Source: Clostridia bacterium (GTDB taxonomy: Bacteria > Bacillota > Clostridia > Oscillospirales > Acutalibacteraceae). From it: a stretch of 59,320 nt of DNA. The notes under the pieces are model-generated. The model did not search any database. It was given only the letters and a program-made list of their open reading frames with translations, and was not told the origin of the DNA. Below, piece by piece: positions 51,993 through 59,320 of this stretch. Made by a program: the position numbers and the translations under genes. Location of the stretch: positions 1 through 59,320 of the forward strand of contig JAFRUA010000071.1 in the NCBI GenBank assembly GCA_017434855.1, read 5' to 3'. The first letter of the stretch is position 1; every line of letters begins with the position of its first letter.

Positions 51993-54509
51993 ATGAAACT
52001 TTCTTTCACGATCCGCGGCTGGAACGGTACGCCGTGGGATGAGATCTTTGAAGAGGCAAAGGACCTTTCTTTCGGCGCCATCGAGCTGCACGACAGCATG
52101 GACGCCTCGTTTTGTGAAAAAGACGGCCCCTTTCACAAGGTGAACTGCACGGCGACCACCCGCAAGCTGCAGGACGCCAAAATCACGCTGTGCAACTTTG
52201 CCACCGCAATTGATCTGGCCCGGCCGGACATCGAAGCGAACGCCGAACAGCTTTTGGCGTATCTGAACTTTGCGCATGATTTCCGCATTCCGTATATCAG
52301 CGCCATCGCCACCGACACCGGCGACAGCGCCGTTGCAAACGTGGTGGACGTGGTGGGCCGCGTGCTGCCGGCGTATGAAGACAAGGACGTGACCCTTCTG
52401 ATCGAAACAACGGGCCTGTTTGCGGATACGTCCAGACTGCGCGAGGTGCTGGAGCGGTTTGCGTGCGACCATCTGGCCGCCCTGTGGGATATCCACGCCA
52501 CGGCCTTTGACGGCGGAGAGACCAACGAGGTCTCCATCCGCAACCTCGGCGCCTATGTGCGCCATGTGCACATCAAAGACAGCCGCGAAGAAAACGGCGC
52601 GCGCCGCTTTTGCCTGCTGGGCGAGGGCGAGCTGCCGCTGAAATATATGATCAGCGCGCTGTCCTGCGTCAACTACAACGGCTTTCTGTCGCTGGACTGG
52701 GACCCGGCCTGGCTGCCGGAGGTGCCGATCATGGACGTGATCTTTTCGCACTATGTCAACTATCTTTCCCAGTTCCAGACCCCGTCCAAAAAGAAGCATG
52801 ACCTGTATTTCAACCGCGCCCACACCGGCAACTATGTCTGGAAAAAGGACGCGCTGATCGAAAAAACCTTTTCTCAGGTCCTTGACAAGATGGTGGAAGA
52901 ATTCCCCGACCAGTACGCCTTCAAGTTCACCACGCTGGATTATACGCGCACCTATGCGGAATTCCGCGACGATGTGGACGAGGTCTGCCGCGCGCTGCTT
53001 GCCATCGGCGTGCGCCCGGGCAAGCATGTCACCATCTGGGCAACCAATGTGCCCGCGTGGTACCTGACGTTCTGGGCGACCACGAAGCTCGGCGCCGTCC
53101 TTGTCACGATGAACACGGCATATAAGATTCACGAGGCGGAGTATCTGCTCAAGCAGTCTGACACGCACACCCTTGTGATGATCGAGGGCTACCGCGATTC
53201 CGACTACGCCGCCATCATCAACGAACTGTGTCCGGAGCTGGAGAGCACTGTGCCCGGCAAACCGCTGCACGCGCGCCGGCTGCCGTTTTTGCGCAACGTG
53301 GTCACGGTCGGCTTTCGCCAGAAGGGCTGCATGACCTGGGAGGATATGGTTGCCCGCGCCGAAGAGATTCCGCCGGAAGAGGTCTATCGCATCGCGGCGA
53401 ACGTGGACCCCTATTCCGTCTGCAACATGCAGTATACGTCCGGCACCACCGGCTTTCCGAAGGGCGTGATGCTCACGCACTACAACGTCGTCAACGACGG
53501 CAAGTGCATCGGCGACCGCATGGACCTGTCCACCGCAGACCGCATGATGATCCAGGTGCCGATGTTCCACTGCTTCGGCATGGTGCTGGCCATGACCGCG
53601 TCGATGACGCACGGCACTACCTTGTCGCCGCTGCCGTATTTCAGCCCGAAATCGTCGCTGGCCTGCATCAATCAGGAAAAGATCACCTGCTTCCACGGCG
53701 TACCCACAATGTTCATCGCCATGCTGGAGCATCCCGATTTCCCGAAGACCGACTTTTCCCACATGCGCACCGGCATCATGGCCGGCTCGCCCTGCCCGAT
53801 CTCCAAGATGCAGGACGTGGTCGACAAGATGAATATGACCGAGATCGTCATCGTTTACGGCCAGACGGAAGCGTCGCCGGGCTGCACCATGAGCTCCACA
53901 GACGACCCGCTGGAGGTTCGCGTGGCAACGGTCGGCCGCGCCATGCCGGAGATCGAATGCAAGATCATCGACCCGGAGACCGGAAAGGACCTGCCCGTGA
54001 ATGAGATCGGCGAATTCGTGGCCCGCGGCTACAACATCATGAAGGGCTATTACAAGATGCCGAAGGCGACCGCCGAAGCGATTGACAAAGACGGATGGCT
54101 GCACACCGGGGACCTTGCCTGCAAAACACCAGAGGGCAACTATCGCATCACCGGGCGGCTGAAAGACATGATCATCCGCGGCGGTGAAAACATCTATCCC
54201 AAAGAGATCGAAGAGTTCATCTATACCCATGACAAGGTCAAGGACGTGCAGGTCATCGGCGTCCCCGACGAGCAGTACGGCGAAGAGATCTGCGCCTGCA
54301 TCGTGCTCAAAGAGGGCGCGGTCATGACCGCGGACGAAATGAAGCAATACATCCGTGACCACATGGCGAAGCACAAGGTGCCGAAGTACATCGACTTTGT
54401 GACCGGCTTCCCGATGAACGACGCGGGCAAAATTCAAAAATTCAAGATGCGTGAAGAAGCGGTGGTGCGCCACAACCTGCAAAAGGCCGCGTCCATCGAA
54501 ACGGCGTAA
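51993..54509 (+). CDS. TIM-barrel (sugar-phosphate-isomerase-like) – acyl-CoA synthetase fusion
   Basis: 838 residues. Residues about 1-265 are a xylose-isomerase/AP-endonuclease-2-type TIM barrel with putative metal residues in AIELHD, LLIETTG, WDIHATAFDGGE and HVHIKD. Residues about 285-838 are a complete AMP-forming acyl ligase: YTSGTTGFPKGVMLTH near 481, VYGQTEASPG, HTGDLACKTPEG, RGGENIYPKEIEE, and the catalytic Lys near GKIQKFKM. So one protein may both rearrange and activate a substrate. The start ATG at 51993 overlaps the ribosome site in the end of the upstream gene. I know of no standard name for this fusion. Confidence 0.85.
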   Translation: MKLSFTIRGWNGTPWDEIFEEAKDLSFGAIELHDSMDASFCEKDGPFHKVNCTATTRKLQDAKITLCNFATAIDLARPDIEANAEQLLAYLNFAHDFRIPYISAIATDTGDSAVANVVDVVGRVLPAYEDKDVTLLIETTGLFADTSRLREVLERFACDHLAALWDIHATAFDGGETNEVSIRNLGAYVRHVHIKDSREENGARRFCLLGEGELPLKYMISALSCVNYNGFLSLDWDPAWLPEVPIMDVIFSHYVNYLSQFQTPSKKKHDLYFNRAHTGNYVWKKDALIEKTFSQVLDKMVEEFPDQYAFKFTTLDYTRTYAEFRDDVDEVCRALLAIGVRPGKHVTIWATNVPAWYLTFWATTKLGAVLVTMNTAYKIHEAEYLLKQSDTHTLVMIEGYRDSDYAAIINELCPELESTVPGKPLHARRLPFLRNVVTVGFRQKGCMTWEDMVARAEEIPPEEVYRIAANVDPYSVCNMQYTSGTTGFPKGVMLTHYNVVNDGKCIGDRMDLSTADRMMIQVPMFHCFGMVLAMTASMTHGTTLSPLPYFSPKSSLACINQEKITCFHGVPTMFIAMLEHPDFPKTDFSHMRTGIMAGSPCPISKMQDVVDKMNMTEIVIVYGQTEASPGCTMSSTDDPLEVRVATVGRAMPEIECKIIDPETGKDLPVNEIGEFVARGYNIMKGYYKMPKATAEAIDKDGWLHTGDLACKTPEGNYRITGRLKDMIIRGGENIYPKEIEEFIYTHDKVKDVQVIGVPDEQYGEEICACIVLKEGAVMTADEMKQYIRDHMAKHKVPKYIDFVTGFPMNDAGKIQKFKMREEAVVRHNLQKAASIETA

Positions 54510-54520
54510 GAGGTGAAAGC

Positions 54521-55321
54521 ATGTTCCCTGTGATCGATACCCATTGCCATATTTATCCCGACAAGATCGCCCAAAAGGCTGCAACGGGGATCGGCGCGTT
54601 TTATGACGTACCGATGAAGTTTGACGGCCGGCTGGATACGCTGAAGGCCGTCAGCGCCCGCGCGCGCGTGGAGCACAGCCTGATCTTTTCGGTGGCGACG
54701 GCGCCGCGCCAGGTGGCGTCCATCAACAAGTTCATCGCGTCCAATGTGGAAAAAAGCGGCGGCCGGTTCACCGGCCTTGGCACCCTGCACCCCGACAGCG
54801 AAGACATGGAGGGCGACGTGCGCCAGATTTTGGCCCTGGGGCTCAAGGGCGTCAAGCTGCACCCGGACGTGCAGGGCTTTCCGATCGACAACGACCGCGG
54901 TATGCTGATCTGTGAACTGTGCGAACAGTATCATTTGCCCGTGCTGCTGCACTGCGGAGATTTTCGCTACGACTATTCCAACGTCAACCGGCTGAAGCCG
55001 ATTCTCGAGCGATTCCGGGACCTGCAGGTCATCGGCGCCCATTTCGGCGGCTGGTCGCTGTGGGAGGACGCTTCAAAGGCGCTGCACAGCTATGACAATT
55101 TCGTGGTGGATTCCTCGTCCACCTTTGCGTGGGTGGACCGCGACACGGCAAAGCGCATGATCGGCCTGTACGGGTCGGAGCGCGTGCTGTTCGGCTCCGA
55201 TTTCCCAATGTGGGACCCGCGCGACGAGATCGGCTTTCTGCTGTCGCTGCAGCTCGGCGACGACGCGTATGAAAACATCTTTCACAAGAACGCGCAAACG
55301 CTGTTTGACATCGAACTGTAA
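54521..55321 (+). CDS. Amidohydrolase-2-family metal hydrolase
   Basis: 266 residues. The metal motif is IDTHCHIY (His8, His10). Further ligands are suggested by KLHPDVQGF, LLHCGD, GAHFGG and the late Asp in LFGSDFPMWDP, as in ACMSD-type amidohydrolases, which hydrolyse or decarboxylate. It lies 11 bp after the TIM-acyl ligase gene with AGAGGTG before ATG 54521 and completes the T-box operon. Substrate unknown; probably related to the acid handled by the upstream enzymes. Confidence 0.85.
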   Translation: MFPVIDTHCHIYPDKIAQKAATGIGAFYDVPMKFDGRLDTLKAVSARARVEHSLIFSVATAPRQVASINKFIASNVEKSGGRFTGLGTLHPDSEDMEGDVRQILALGLKGVKLHPDVQGFPIDNDRGMLICELCEQYHLPVLLHCGDFRYDYSNVNRLKPILERFRDLQVIGAHFGGWSLWEDASKALHSYDNFVVDSSSTFAWVDRDTAKRMIGLYGSERVLFGSDFPMWDPRDEIGFLLSLQLGDDAYENIFHKNAQTLFDIEL

Positions 55322-55336
55322 TACAAAACAAAAACG

Positions 55337-55368
55337 AACGCACGGCGGCAAACCGTGCGTTTCTTTCT
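55337..55368 (+). terminator. Terminator of the T-box operon
   Basis: AACGCACGG pairs with CCGTGCGTT around GCGGCAA, then a T-rich tract. Confidence 0.8.
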
Positions 55369-55411
55369 GTTGTCATGCGCCGCGGGGCGCAAATCGTTCC
55401 GGTCCTGATCC

Positions 55412-56863
55412 TCAGCCTCTGGCGTTCGGGAACAGATAGCCGAGGCTGCCGCCCGCGTCGATCATGGCGGCCGCTTCGCGGATCAACCGGTCGGGTGCTG
55501 CGTTGGCGGCAACACACATGCTGCCCGCCGCATTGCAATACGGCAGCAGCGTCCCGATCTGGGCGCGGAGCCTTGCGGCGATCGTCTCTTTTTGCGGCGA
55601 ATAAACAGTCGTCTGCATCAGGCCGACTGTGATCACGTCTTTGCTTTTATAGCCTGCGTCCCGCAGCAGACGGGCAGTGTCCGGGTCGATGCCTTTGCGT
55701 GTGACCGGCAGCAGAAGGATGAGCTGCTGATACCGTTTCGCTTCGGTCAGCGGGTCCTGCACTTTTTGCAGCGGCGCCTTTTCGGCGCGGAACATCAGGG
55801 CCAGGCGCTGCGCTGTGCAGTCGGCCGGCGGCCCGGCAAGGTTCAGCACCAGGCTGCCCCGGGGCGGCAGACATTGCACGGCGGTATAGGAGCGCCGCTT
55901 TTGCACAGAGCTGTGCTTGAGACTGCGGTCCAGAAAGGCCGCGATCTCCGAAAACGGAATGCTGTCCGGCGCACACAGCAGCTGCGGGTCTGTGCAGTCC
56001 GTCAGGGTACGCAGCTCGCTGATCTTTCGGCTGTGCAGCAGTGCAAACGCCTCTTCGGAAAAATATCGCTGGGCCGATTGGCCGCCCTGGATCATCAGCA
56101 CGGGGCAGCGCACCTGCGGCAGCACCGGGGCCAGCGTGTGAAACAGAAAGGCCATGCCTGCGGTCATGGGCCATCCGCGCAAAGAGTTCGGCGCGTTTTT
56201 GTGAAAGCCCGGCGGAATCTGATAATAGTCGCGCTCTTTGGCGGTCGGTACCAGCGGCGACTGGGTCGGGTCGTGTTTGGTGCGGGTGGGGTTGGCTTTT
56301 TGCAGGTCCTGCGTCCGGATGAGGTTCAGCTCCTGGATCCTGCGGTACCGCTCGTCCGGGTCGGTCGCGTTGTCAAAGCGCCCGTCGGTCATCAGCCGGC
56401 CGATGTCGCGCATGGCGACGGTCACCACGGCGGCGATGCGCGTGTCGATGGCGGCGGCGTTCAGGGCCAGTCCGCCCCAGCCGCCAAGGCCCAGCACGAT
56501 GATCCGGTCCCGGTCCACGTCGGGGCGCAGTGAAAGGTGGTCCACTGCGGCGCGGATGTCTTCCACATTGATGTCCGGCGACGTCGTCCAGCGCGGCTGC
56601 CCGCCGCTGTCGCCCAAAAACGACGGGTCCGGCGCAAGGGTGCGCAGCCCCAGGGCGGCCAGCCTGCGGGCGCAAATCCCGGCCTGCTGCTCTTTGACAG
56701 TGCCAAAGGGGCCAAAGACGATGACGGCGGGGCGCTTCTCTTCCGGCAGCGCGTCTTTGGGTTCATAGCAGTTTGCGGTCAGTGTGATCCCGAACTGCGT
56801 CGGGAACTGCACAACACGGTCCGGCACGTCCGCCGGCGGCGCGTTTCGTTTTCTCGGGCTCAT
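55412..56863 (-). CDS. Alpha/beta hydrolase homologue with nucleophile replaced by glycine
   Basis: 483 residues from ATG 56863 (AAGGAGG upstream; a longer frame to 56992 has no such site). The N-terminal ~300 residues are an alpha/beta hydrolase of the dienelactone-hydrolase/acetyl-xylan-esterase-like kind: VFGPFGTVKEQQ, the elbow VLGLGGWGGLALNAAA, and MIQGGQSAQRYFSEEA. At the elbow the expected Cys or Ser (GxC/SxG) is Gly. The last ~150 residues, with PPADCTAQRLAL and a LLLPVTRKGIDPDTARLL segment, may be a separate flavodoxin-like domain, but this is weak. The protein may be inactive as a hydrolase. It is 41 bp downstream of the symporter gene. Confidence 0.7.
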   Translation of the reverse strand: MSPRKRNAPPADVPDRVVQFPTQFGITLTANCYEPKDALPEEKRPAVIVFGPFGTVKEQQAGICARRLAALGLRTLAPDPSFLGDSGGQPRWTTSPDINVEDIRAAVDHLSLRPDVDRDRIIVLGLGGWGGLALNAAAIDTRIAAVVTVAMRDIGRLMTDGRFDNATDPDERYRRIQELNLIRTQDLQKANPTRTKHDPTQSPLVPTAKERDYYQIPPGFHKNAPNSLRGWPMTAGMAFLFHTLAPVLPQVRCPVLMIQGGQSAQRYFSEEAFALLHSRKISELRTLTDCTDPQLLCAPDSIPFSEIAAFLDRSLKHSSVQKRRSYTAVQCLPPRGSLVLNLAGPPADCTAQRLALMFRAEKAPLQKVQDPLTEAKRYQQLILLLPVTRKGIDPDTARLLRDAGYKSKDVITVGLMQTTVYSPQKETIAARLRAQIGTLLPYCNAAGSMCVAANAAPDRLIREAAAMIDAGGSLGYLFPNARG

Positions 56864-56903
56864 GTCACGGCCTCCTTGGGGTTGGGTTTTTGCGTGCGTG
56901 CGG

Positions 56904-58316
56904 TCACTGTGGATCGTTTGTGCTGTCGGTTTCGCCGCGCCGTGCCTGCAGCGCCAGGGCGATCTCTTCTTTCTTTTTGCCGGTGAGGTCATACTTCAGG
57001 ATCGGGAAGATCGACAGCAGGCTGAAAATGCCCGGCAGCGCGACATAGGCAAAATAGATCAGGCTTTTGGTGCCGGGTTCCACCGTCTGCGCCCCGGCGT
57101 CATAGCCGGAAAACTGCACAAACGCAAGGCCCAGCGCCGCGCCGATGGCCAGGCACACCTTGATCGTCAGCGTCAGGATGGAAAACGCGGGGCCCTCCAT
57201 CCGCTTGCCGGTTTTGTATTCATAGGCGTCCACACAGTCGGTGACCATGATCATCGGCATCAGCGTCACCGCGCCGAACTGCAGGCCCACCAGGAACAGG
57301 AACGCGAACATCACGATCATGTTGGTCGTGACGAAGGTATAGATCAGATATGCCAGCATGGACACAACGAAGCCATAGACCGACAGCGCCAGGAAGGTGC
57401 GCTTTTCCCCCAGCTTTTTGATCAGCAGCGGGGTCAGCGTCATGCTCAGCATGGTGCCCACGCCGGTGGCAATGCCCAGCACCAGCACATAGTTTTCGCT
57501 GCCCAGGATGGCGTTGGACGCCTGCACCTGGATGGCCATGGCCATCTGACGCCCCGCGCCCAGGAAATAGGACACGATGACCAGCATCAGGGGCTTGTTG
57601 TCACGCAGGGCGCGGAACATTTCGCCAAAGCTCATTTTTTCCGCCTGATAGGGCACGCGCTCTTTGTTGAAAAAGTAGATCAGCGAAAACAGCAGGCAGC
57701 CCAGCACGCCCACCACGACGGCCGTGGCCAGATACTCGCCGGAACTGATGGGGTCGTCTTTTTGCCCGTCCTCCAGGCCAAAGACTCTGGACCCGCCCGG
57801 GATCAGGATGCAGACCACCGGCACCAGCACCGCCGCGGCGGAAAAGCCGATCTGCTTGAACGTGTTGGCAATCGAGATCACGTTGGTGCGCTCGGTCGGG
57901 TTCGGCGTCAAAACCGAAGCGATCGCCTGCGACGGCACGTCGCCCAGCGTCATGGCCATGCTCCACAGCAGGAAGGTCACAAAGATATAGGCATACAGCA
58001 CCGTGCCGGTCAGCGGCACCTTGACAAACAGCACCACCGTCAGCACCAGCAGCGGCAGCAGCGAATACGCGATGAAGGGCTTCAGCTTGCCGCGCGGGCT
58101 GTTTTTGCGCTCGATCATGTTGCCGACCACGGGGTCAAAGACGGCAGAGACCACCTTGACAATCAGGATCAGGATGCCGACGACGGCCAGGTTCGCCCCC
58201 ATCTGGGCGTGATAAAATTCCGCCTGATAGGAATTGAGAAACCCGACGATGGCCTGAAACCCGAACAGGCCGAGGGAATAGGCTGCGATCTCTTTGAAGT
58301 TCATGTACTTTTTCAT
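56904..58316 (-). CDS. GPH-family sugar:cation symporter (MelB-like)
   Basis: 470 residues with about twelve membrane helices. The family signature near 60-78, DPVVGNMIERKNSPRGKLKP, contains the Asp used for cation coupling; a second conserved helix begins LLWSMAMTLGDVPSQA. A central cytoplasmic loop is followed by a second six-helix half. It imports a sugar or glycoside with Na+ or H+. The start ATG at 58316 follows AGGAGGAAG. It is first in a two-gene unit with the hydrolase homologue; the substrate could be a small glycoside. Confidence 0.88.
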   Translation of the reverse strand: MKKYMNFKEIAAYSLGLFGFQAIVGFLNSYQAEFYHAQMGANLAVVGILILIVKVVSAVFDPVVGNMIERKNSPRGKLKPFIAYSLLPLLVLTVVLFVKVPLTGTVLYAYIFVTFLLWSMAMTLGDVPSQAIASVLTPNPTERTNVISIANTFKQIGFSAAAVLVPVVCILIPGGSRVFGLEDGQKDDPISSGEYLATAVVVGVLGCLLFSLIYFFNKERVPYQAEKMSFGEMFRALRDNKPLMLVIVSYFLGAGRQMAMAIQVQASNAILGSENYVLVLGIATGVGTMLSMTLTPLLIKKLGEKRTFLALSVYGFVVSMLAYLIYTFVTTNMIVMFAFLFLVGLQFGAVTLMPMIMVTDCVDAYEYKTGKRMEGPAFSILTLTIKVCLAIGAALGLAFVQFSGYDAGAQTVEPGTKSLIYFAYVALPGIFSLLSIFPILKYDLTGKKKEEIALALQARRGETDSTNDPQ

Positions 58317-58411
58317 GGGGCTTCCTCCTCGTGCGTTTGAATCCGCTTCTCATTATACCCGTCGTGCGCGGAAAAGTCAATGAAACCAAAATGAATAATT
58401 CAGAGAGAAAA

Positions 58412-58433
58412 CAACCGGGCACACGCCCGGTTG
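58412..58433 (-). terminator. Terminator of the small zinc-ribbon gene
   Basis: CAACCGGGC pairs with GCCCGGTTG around ACAC; on the minus strand a TTTTCTC tract follows. Confidence 0.7.
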
Positions 58434-58451
58434 ATGTGATGAGAGTTCTTA

Positions 58452-58697
58452 CTATACCGTCCACTTGTGGCCACAATTCTGACAAATTGCAACGGTTTGG
58501 TTTTGGACGGTTGTCTTTGTTTTATGCGTTTCTTTCCTTCTTCCAATTAAAAGCCACAATCCGCATGTGCAAATAATCAACATCCATCTGCCGATTTTCC
58601 AAAGGCATCCCATGCTTCTGCCTTTTGATTTTGATTTGGATGAAACCTGCTCAGAAGTTACGGTAACATTTTCGCTTCCGCATTTTGGACACACCAT
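58452..58697 (-). CDS. Small zinc-ribbon membrane protein
   Basis: 81 residues. N-terminal CPKCGS and C-terminal CQNCGH form a split zinc ribbon around a hydrophobic hairpin (about 30-52, CLWKIGRWMLIICTCGLWLL). A Ser/Lys-rich linker precedes it. The start ATG at 58697 follows AGGAGG. Such small CxxC membrane proteins are common beside XRE regulators, one of which is divergent here. Function unknown. Confidence 0.75.
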   Translation of the reverse strand: MVCPKCGSENVTVTSEQVSSKSKSKGRSMGCLWKIGRWMLIICTCGLWLLIGRRKETHKTKTTVQNQTVAICQNCGHKWTV

Positions 58698-58728
58698 TTT
58701 GTTTTCCTCCTATTTGTTTGTTTTATAT

Positions 58729-58757
58729 ATTATACATCTACTTGCTCATACTGTCAA
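58729..58757 (-). promoter_or_regulatory. Promoter of the small zinc-ribbon gene
   Basis: On the minus strand TTGACA (58752-58757), 17-bp spacer, TATAAT (58729-58734). Confidence 0.7.
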
Positions 58758-58783
58758 CCCCTATTTGTTCATTTTATACGCCG

Positions 58784-58807
58784 ATAGGTTATACTAAAAT
58801 AGCCTAT
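58784..58807 (+). promoter_or_regulatory. Palindromic operator before the XRE regulator
   Basis: ATAGGTTAT (58784-58792) and ATAGCCTAT (58799-58807) are inverted copies matching at 8 of 9 positions with a 6-bp gap. A probable -10 (TATACT, 58790-58795) lies inside it. This fits autoregulation by the XRE protein. Confidence 0.5.
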
Positions 58808-58819
58808 GAGGTGAGATTA

Positions 58820-59161
58820 ATGCGAAACGAACTTAATATGGACATCGGAAAGCGCATTCGGGCGCAGCGTGAAGCCCTTGGATATAGCCGGGAACTGCTT
58901 GCAGAGAAAATTGAAATTTCAAGCCGCTTTCTTGCGGATATAGAACTTGGCACGAAAGGAATGTCATTTCAAACACTGATTCGTCTGTCAGAAACACTTC
59001 ACGTTTCTACAGATTATCTTTTGCTCGGAAAAGAAGCAGCAGGTTCCGCGGCCTTGTTCCATTTAATTGCGGAAATTGAACCTGACTATCACCAACAACT
59101 GAAACAGATTCTTTTGGCGTACCAACAAACCATTCAGTCAGCAGAAAACAAAAAGCTGTGA
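58820..59161 (+). CDS. XRE-family helix-turn-helix regulator
   Basis: 113 residues from ATG 58820, with GAGGTGA upstream; a longer in-frame reading crosses the promoter. The HTH domain (about 8-67) reads IGKRIRAQREALGYSRELLA, then an EKIEISSRFLADIELG recognition region and a DYLLLG end. The C-terminal ~45 residues are helical, probably for dimerisation. It likely represses its own gene and perhaps the divergent zinc-ribbon gene. Confidence 0.88.
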   Translation: MRNELNMDIGKRIRAQREALGYSRELLAEKIEISSRFLADIELGTKGMSFQTLIRLSETLHVSTDYLLLGKEAAGSAALFHLIAEIEPDYHQQLKQILLAYQQTIQSAENKKL

Positions 59162-59184
59162 TCCGACGTATCGGTCACAGCTTT

Positions 59185-59231
59185 CAGACTGCTGACAAAG
59201 TCCACAATAAACCAGTGGACTTTGTTTTTTT
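59185..59231 (+). terminator. Terminator sharing the 216-bp repeat header
   Basis: CAAAGTCCAC (59196-59205) pairs with GTGGACTTTG (59215-59224), then seven T. It is preceded by CAGACTGCTGACAAAGTC, a diverged match to the header of the tandem repeats at 9515 and 9731. Confidence 0.8.
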
Positions 59232-59255
59232 GTGGAAAAAGGAAGGAAGAAGTGG

Positions 59256-59261
59256 TATAAT
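59256..59261 (+). promoter_or_regulatory. Probable -10 box of the last gene
   Basis: TATAAT at 59256-59261, 24 bp before the candidate start; no clear -35 is seen. Confidence 0.4.
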
Positions 59262-59284
59262 AGAGGCAAGAAAAGGGTGATGAA

Positions 59285-59320
59285 ATGATTCGAGAAAACA
59301 AAGGGAAGCAAATGAAAATG
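59285..59320 (+). CDS. Start of a further gene (3' truncated)
   Basis: ATG at 59285 after AAAAGGGTG; only twelve codons (MIRENKGKQMKM) are in the window. Too short to identify. Confidence 0.4.
   Translation, partial: MIRENKGKQMKM

Noticed and set aside
51948-54584. An 878-codon antisense frame opposite the TIM–acyl ligase gene
   Set aside because: It covers a gene with full catalytic motifs; the composition is that of a GC-bias shadow.
56784-58340. A 518-codon plus-strand frame opposite the symporter
   Set aside because: The minus strand encodes a clear twelve-helix transporter; the plus frame is His/Gln/Arg-rich noise.

Overview
The window looks like a chromosome segment of a GC-rich, anaerobic Gram-positive bacterium of class Clostridia, most likely an Oscillospiraceae/Ruminococcaceae-type gut organism. 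This is inferred from gene content: an IspH–ribosomal protein S1 fusion, class III (oxygen-sensitive) ribonucleotide reductase, a T-box leader, strong AGGAGG ribosome binding sites, sigma-A promoters with 17-bp spacers, and secreted proteins built from clostridial CxxC repeats. No rRNA, tRNA, CRISPR array, integrase or transposase was found. A few stretches (about 29.7-31.4 kb, 49.0-50.3 kb and 58.4-59.3 kb) look more AT-rich than their neighbours.

Layout. 0-9.5 kb: the C-terminal 3,155 codons of a giant repetitive surface-type protein. 9.5-10.25 kb: a non-coding block with a 216-bp tandem repeat, several hairpins and a 125-nt DNA/RNA cloverleaf. 10.3-11.9 kb: a membrane metallophosphoesterase. 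12.0-19.8 kb: two near-identical AMP-forming acyl ligases with matching promoters, then a single polypeptide fusing adenylation, carrier, thioester reductase and iron-alcohol dehydrogenase domains. This last protein could reduce a carboxylic acid to an alcohol. 19.9-23.7 kb: a tightly packed operon of a small zinc-ribbon protein, a SPASM radical SAM enzyme, a TPR protein, a DUF4037 nucleotidyltransferase-like protein and an NrdG-type activase. 23.7-27.2 kb: an anaerobic ribonucleotide reductase with a fused redoxin domain behind a tandem NrdR-box promoter, followed by thioredoxin reductase.

27.2-31.4 kb: a DUF4298 protein, then a two-gene unit of a transmembrane Ser/Thr kinase and a secreted repeat protein, with a perfect pair of LytTR-type half-sites upstream. 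31.5-38.2 kb: mnmE, a small unknown protein, gdhA, two alpha/beta hydrolases, a small membrane protein and an OhrR-like MarR regulator. 38.3-39.9 kb: a flavoprotein whose 5' leader is split by a 237-bp MITE-like element with 10-bp target duplications. 40.1-50.2 kb: a secreted CxxC-repeat protein with an unusual Cys-rich C-terminus, a BaiN/HI0933-type flavoprotein, cmk, ispH-rpsA (with an internal Shine-Dalgarno and ATG at the domain junction), two zinc-ribbon proteins and a secreted transglutaminase-fold protein.

50.2-55.3 kb: a T-box-controlled operon encoding an isopropylmalate-synthase homologue that has lost its metal-binding residues, a fusion of a TIM-barrel isomerase domain to an acyl-CoA synthetase, and an amidohydrolase. 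55.4-59.3 kb: a divergent alpha/beta hydrolase, a GPH-type sugar symporter, a small zinc-ribbon membrane protein, a divergent XRE regulator and the start of another gene.

The strongest candidates for undescribed biology are the T-box operon, the acid-to-alcohol megaenzyme with its paired ligases, the radical SAM/TPR/DUF4037 operon, and the cloverleaf plus tandem-repeat block.
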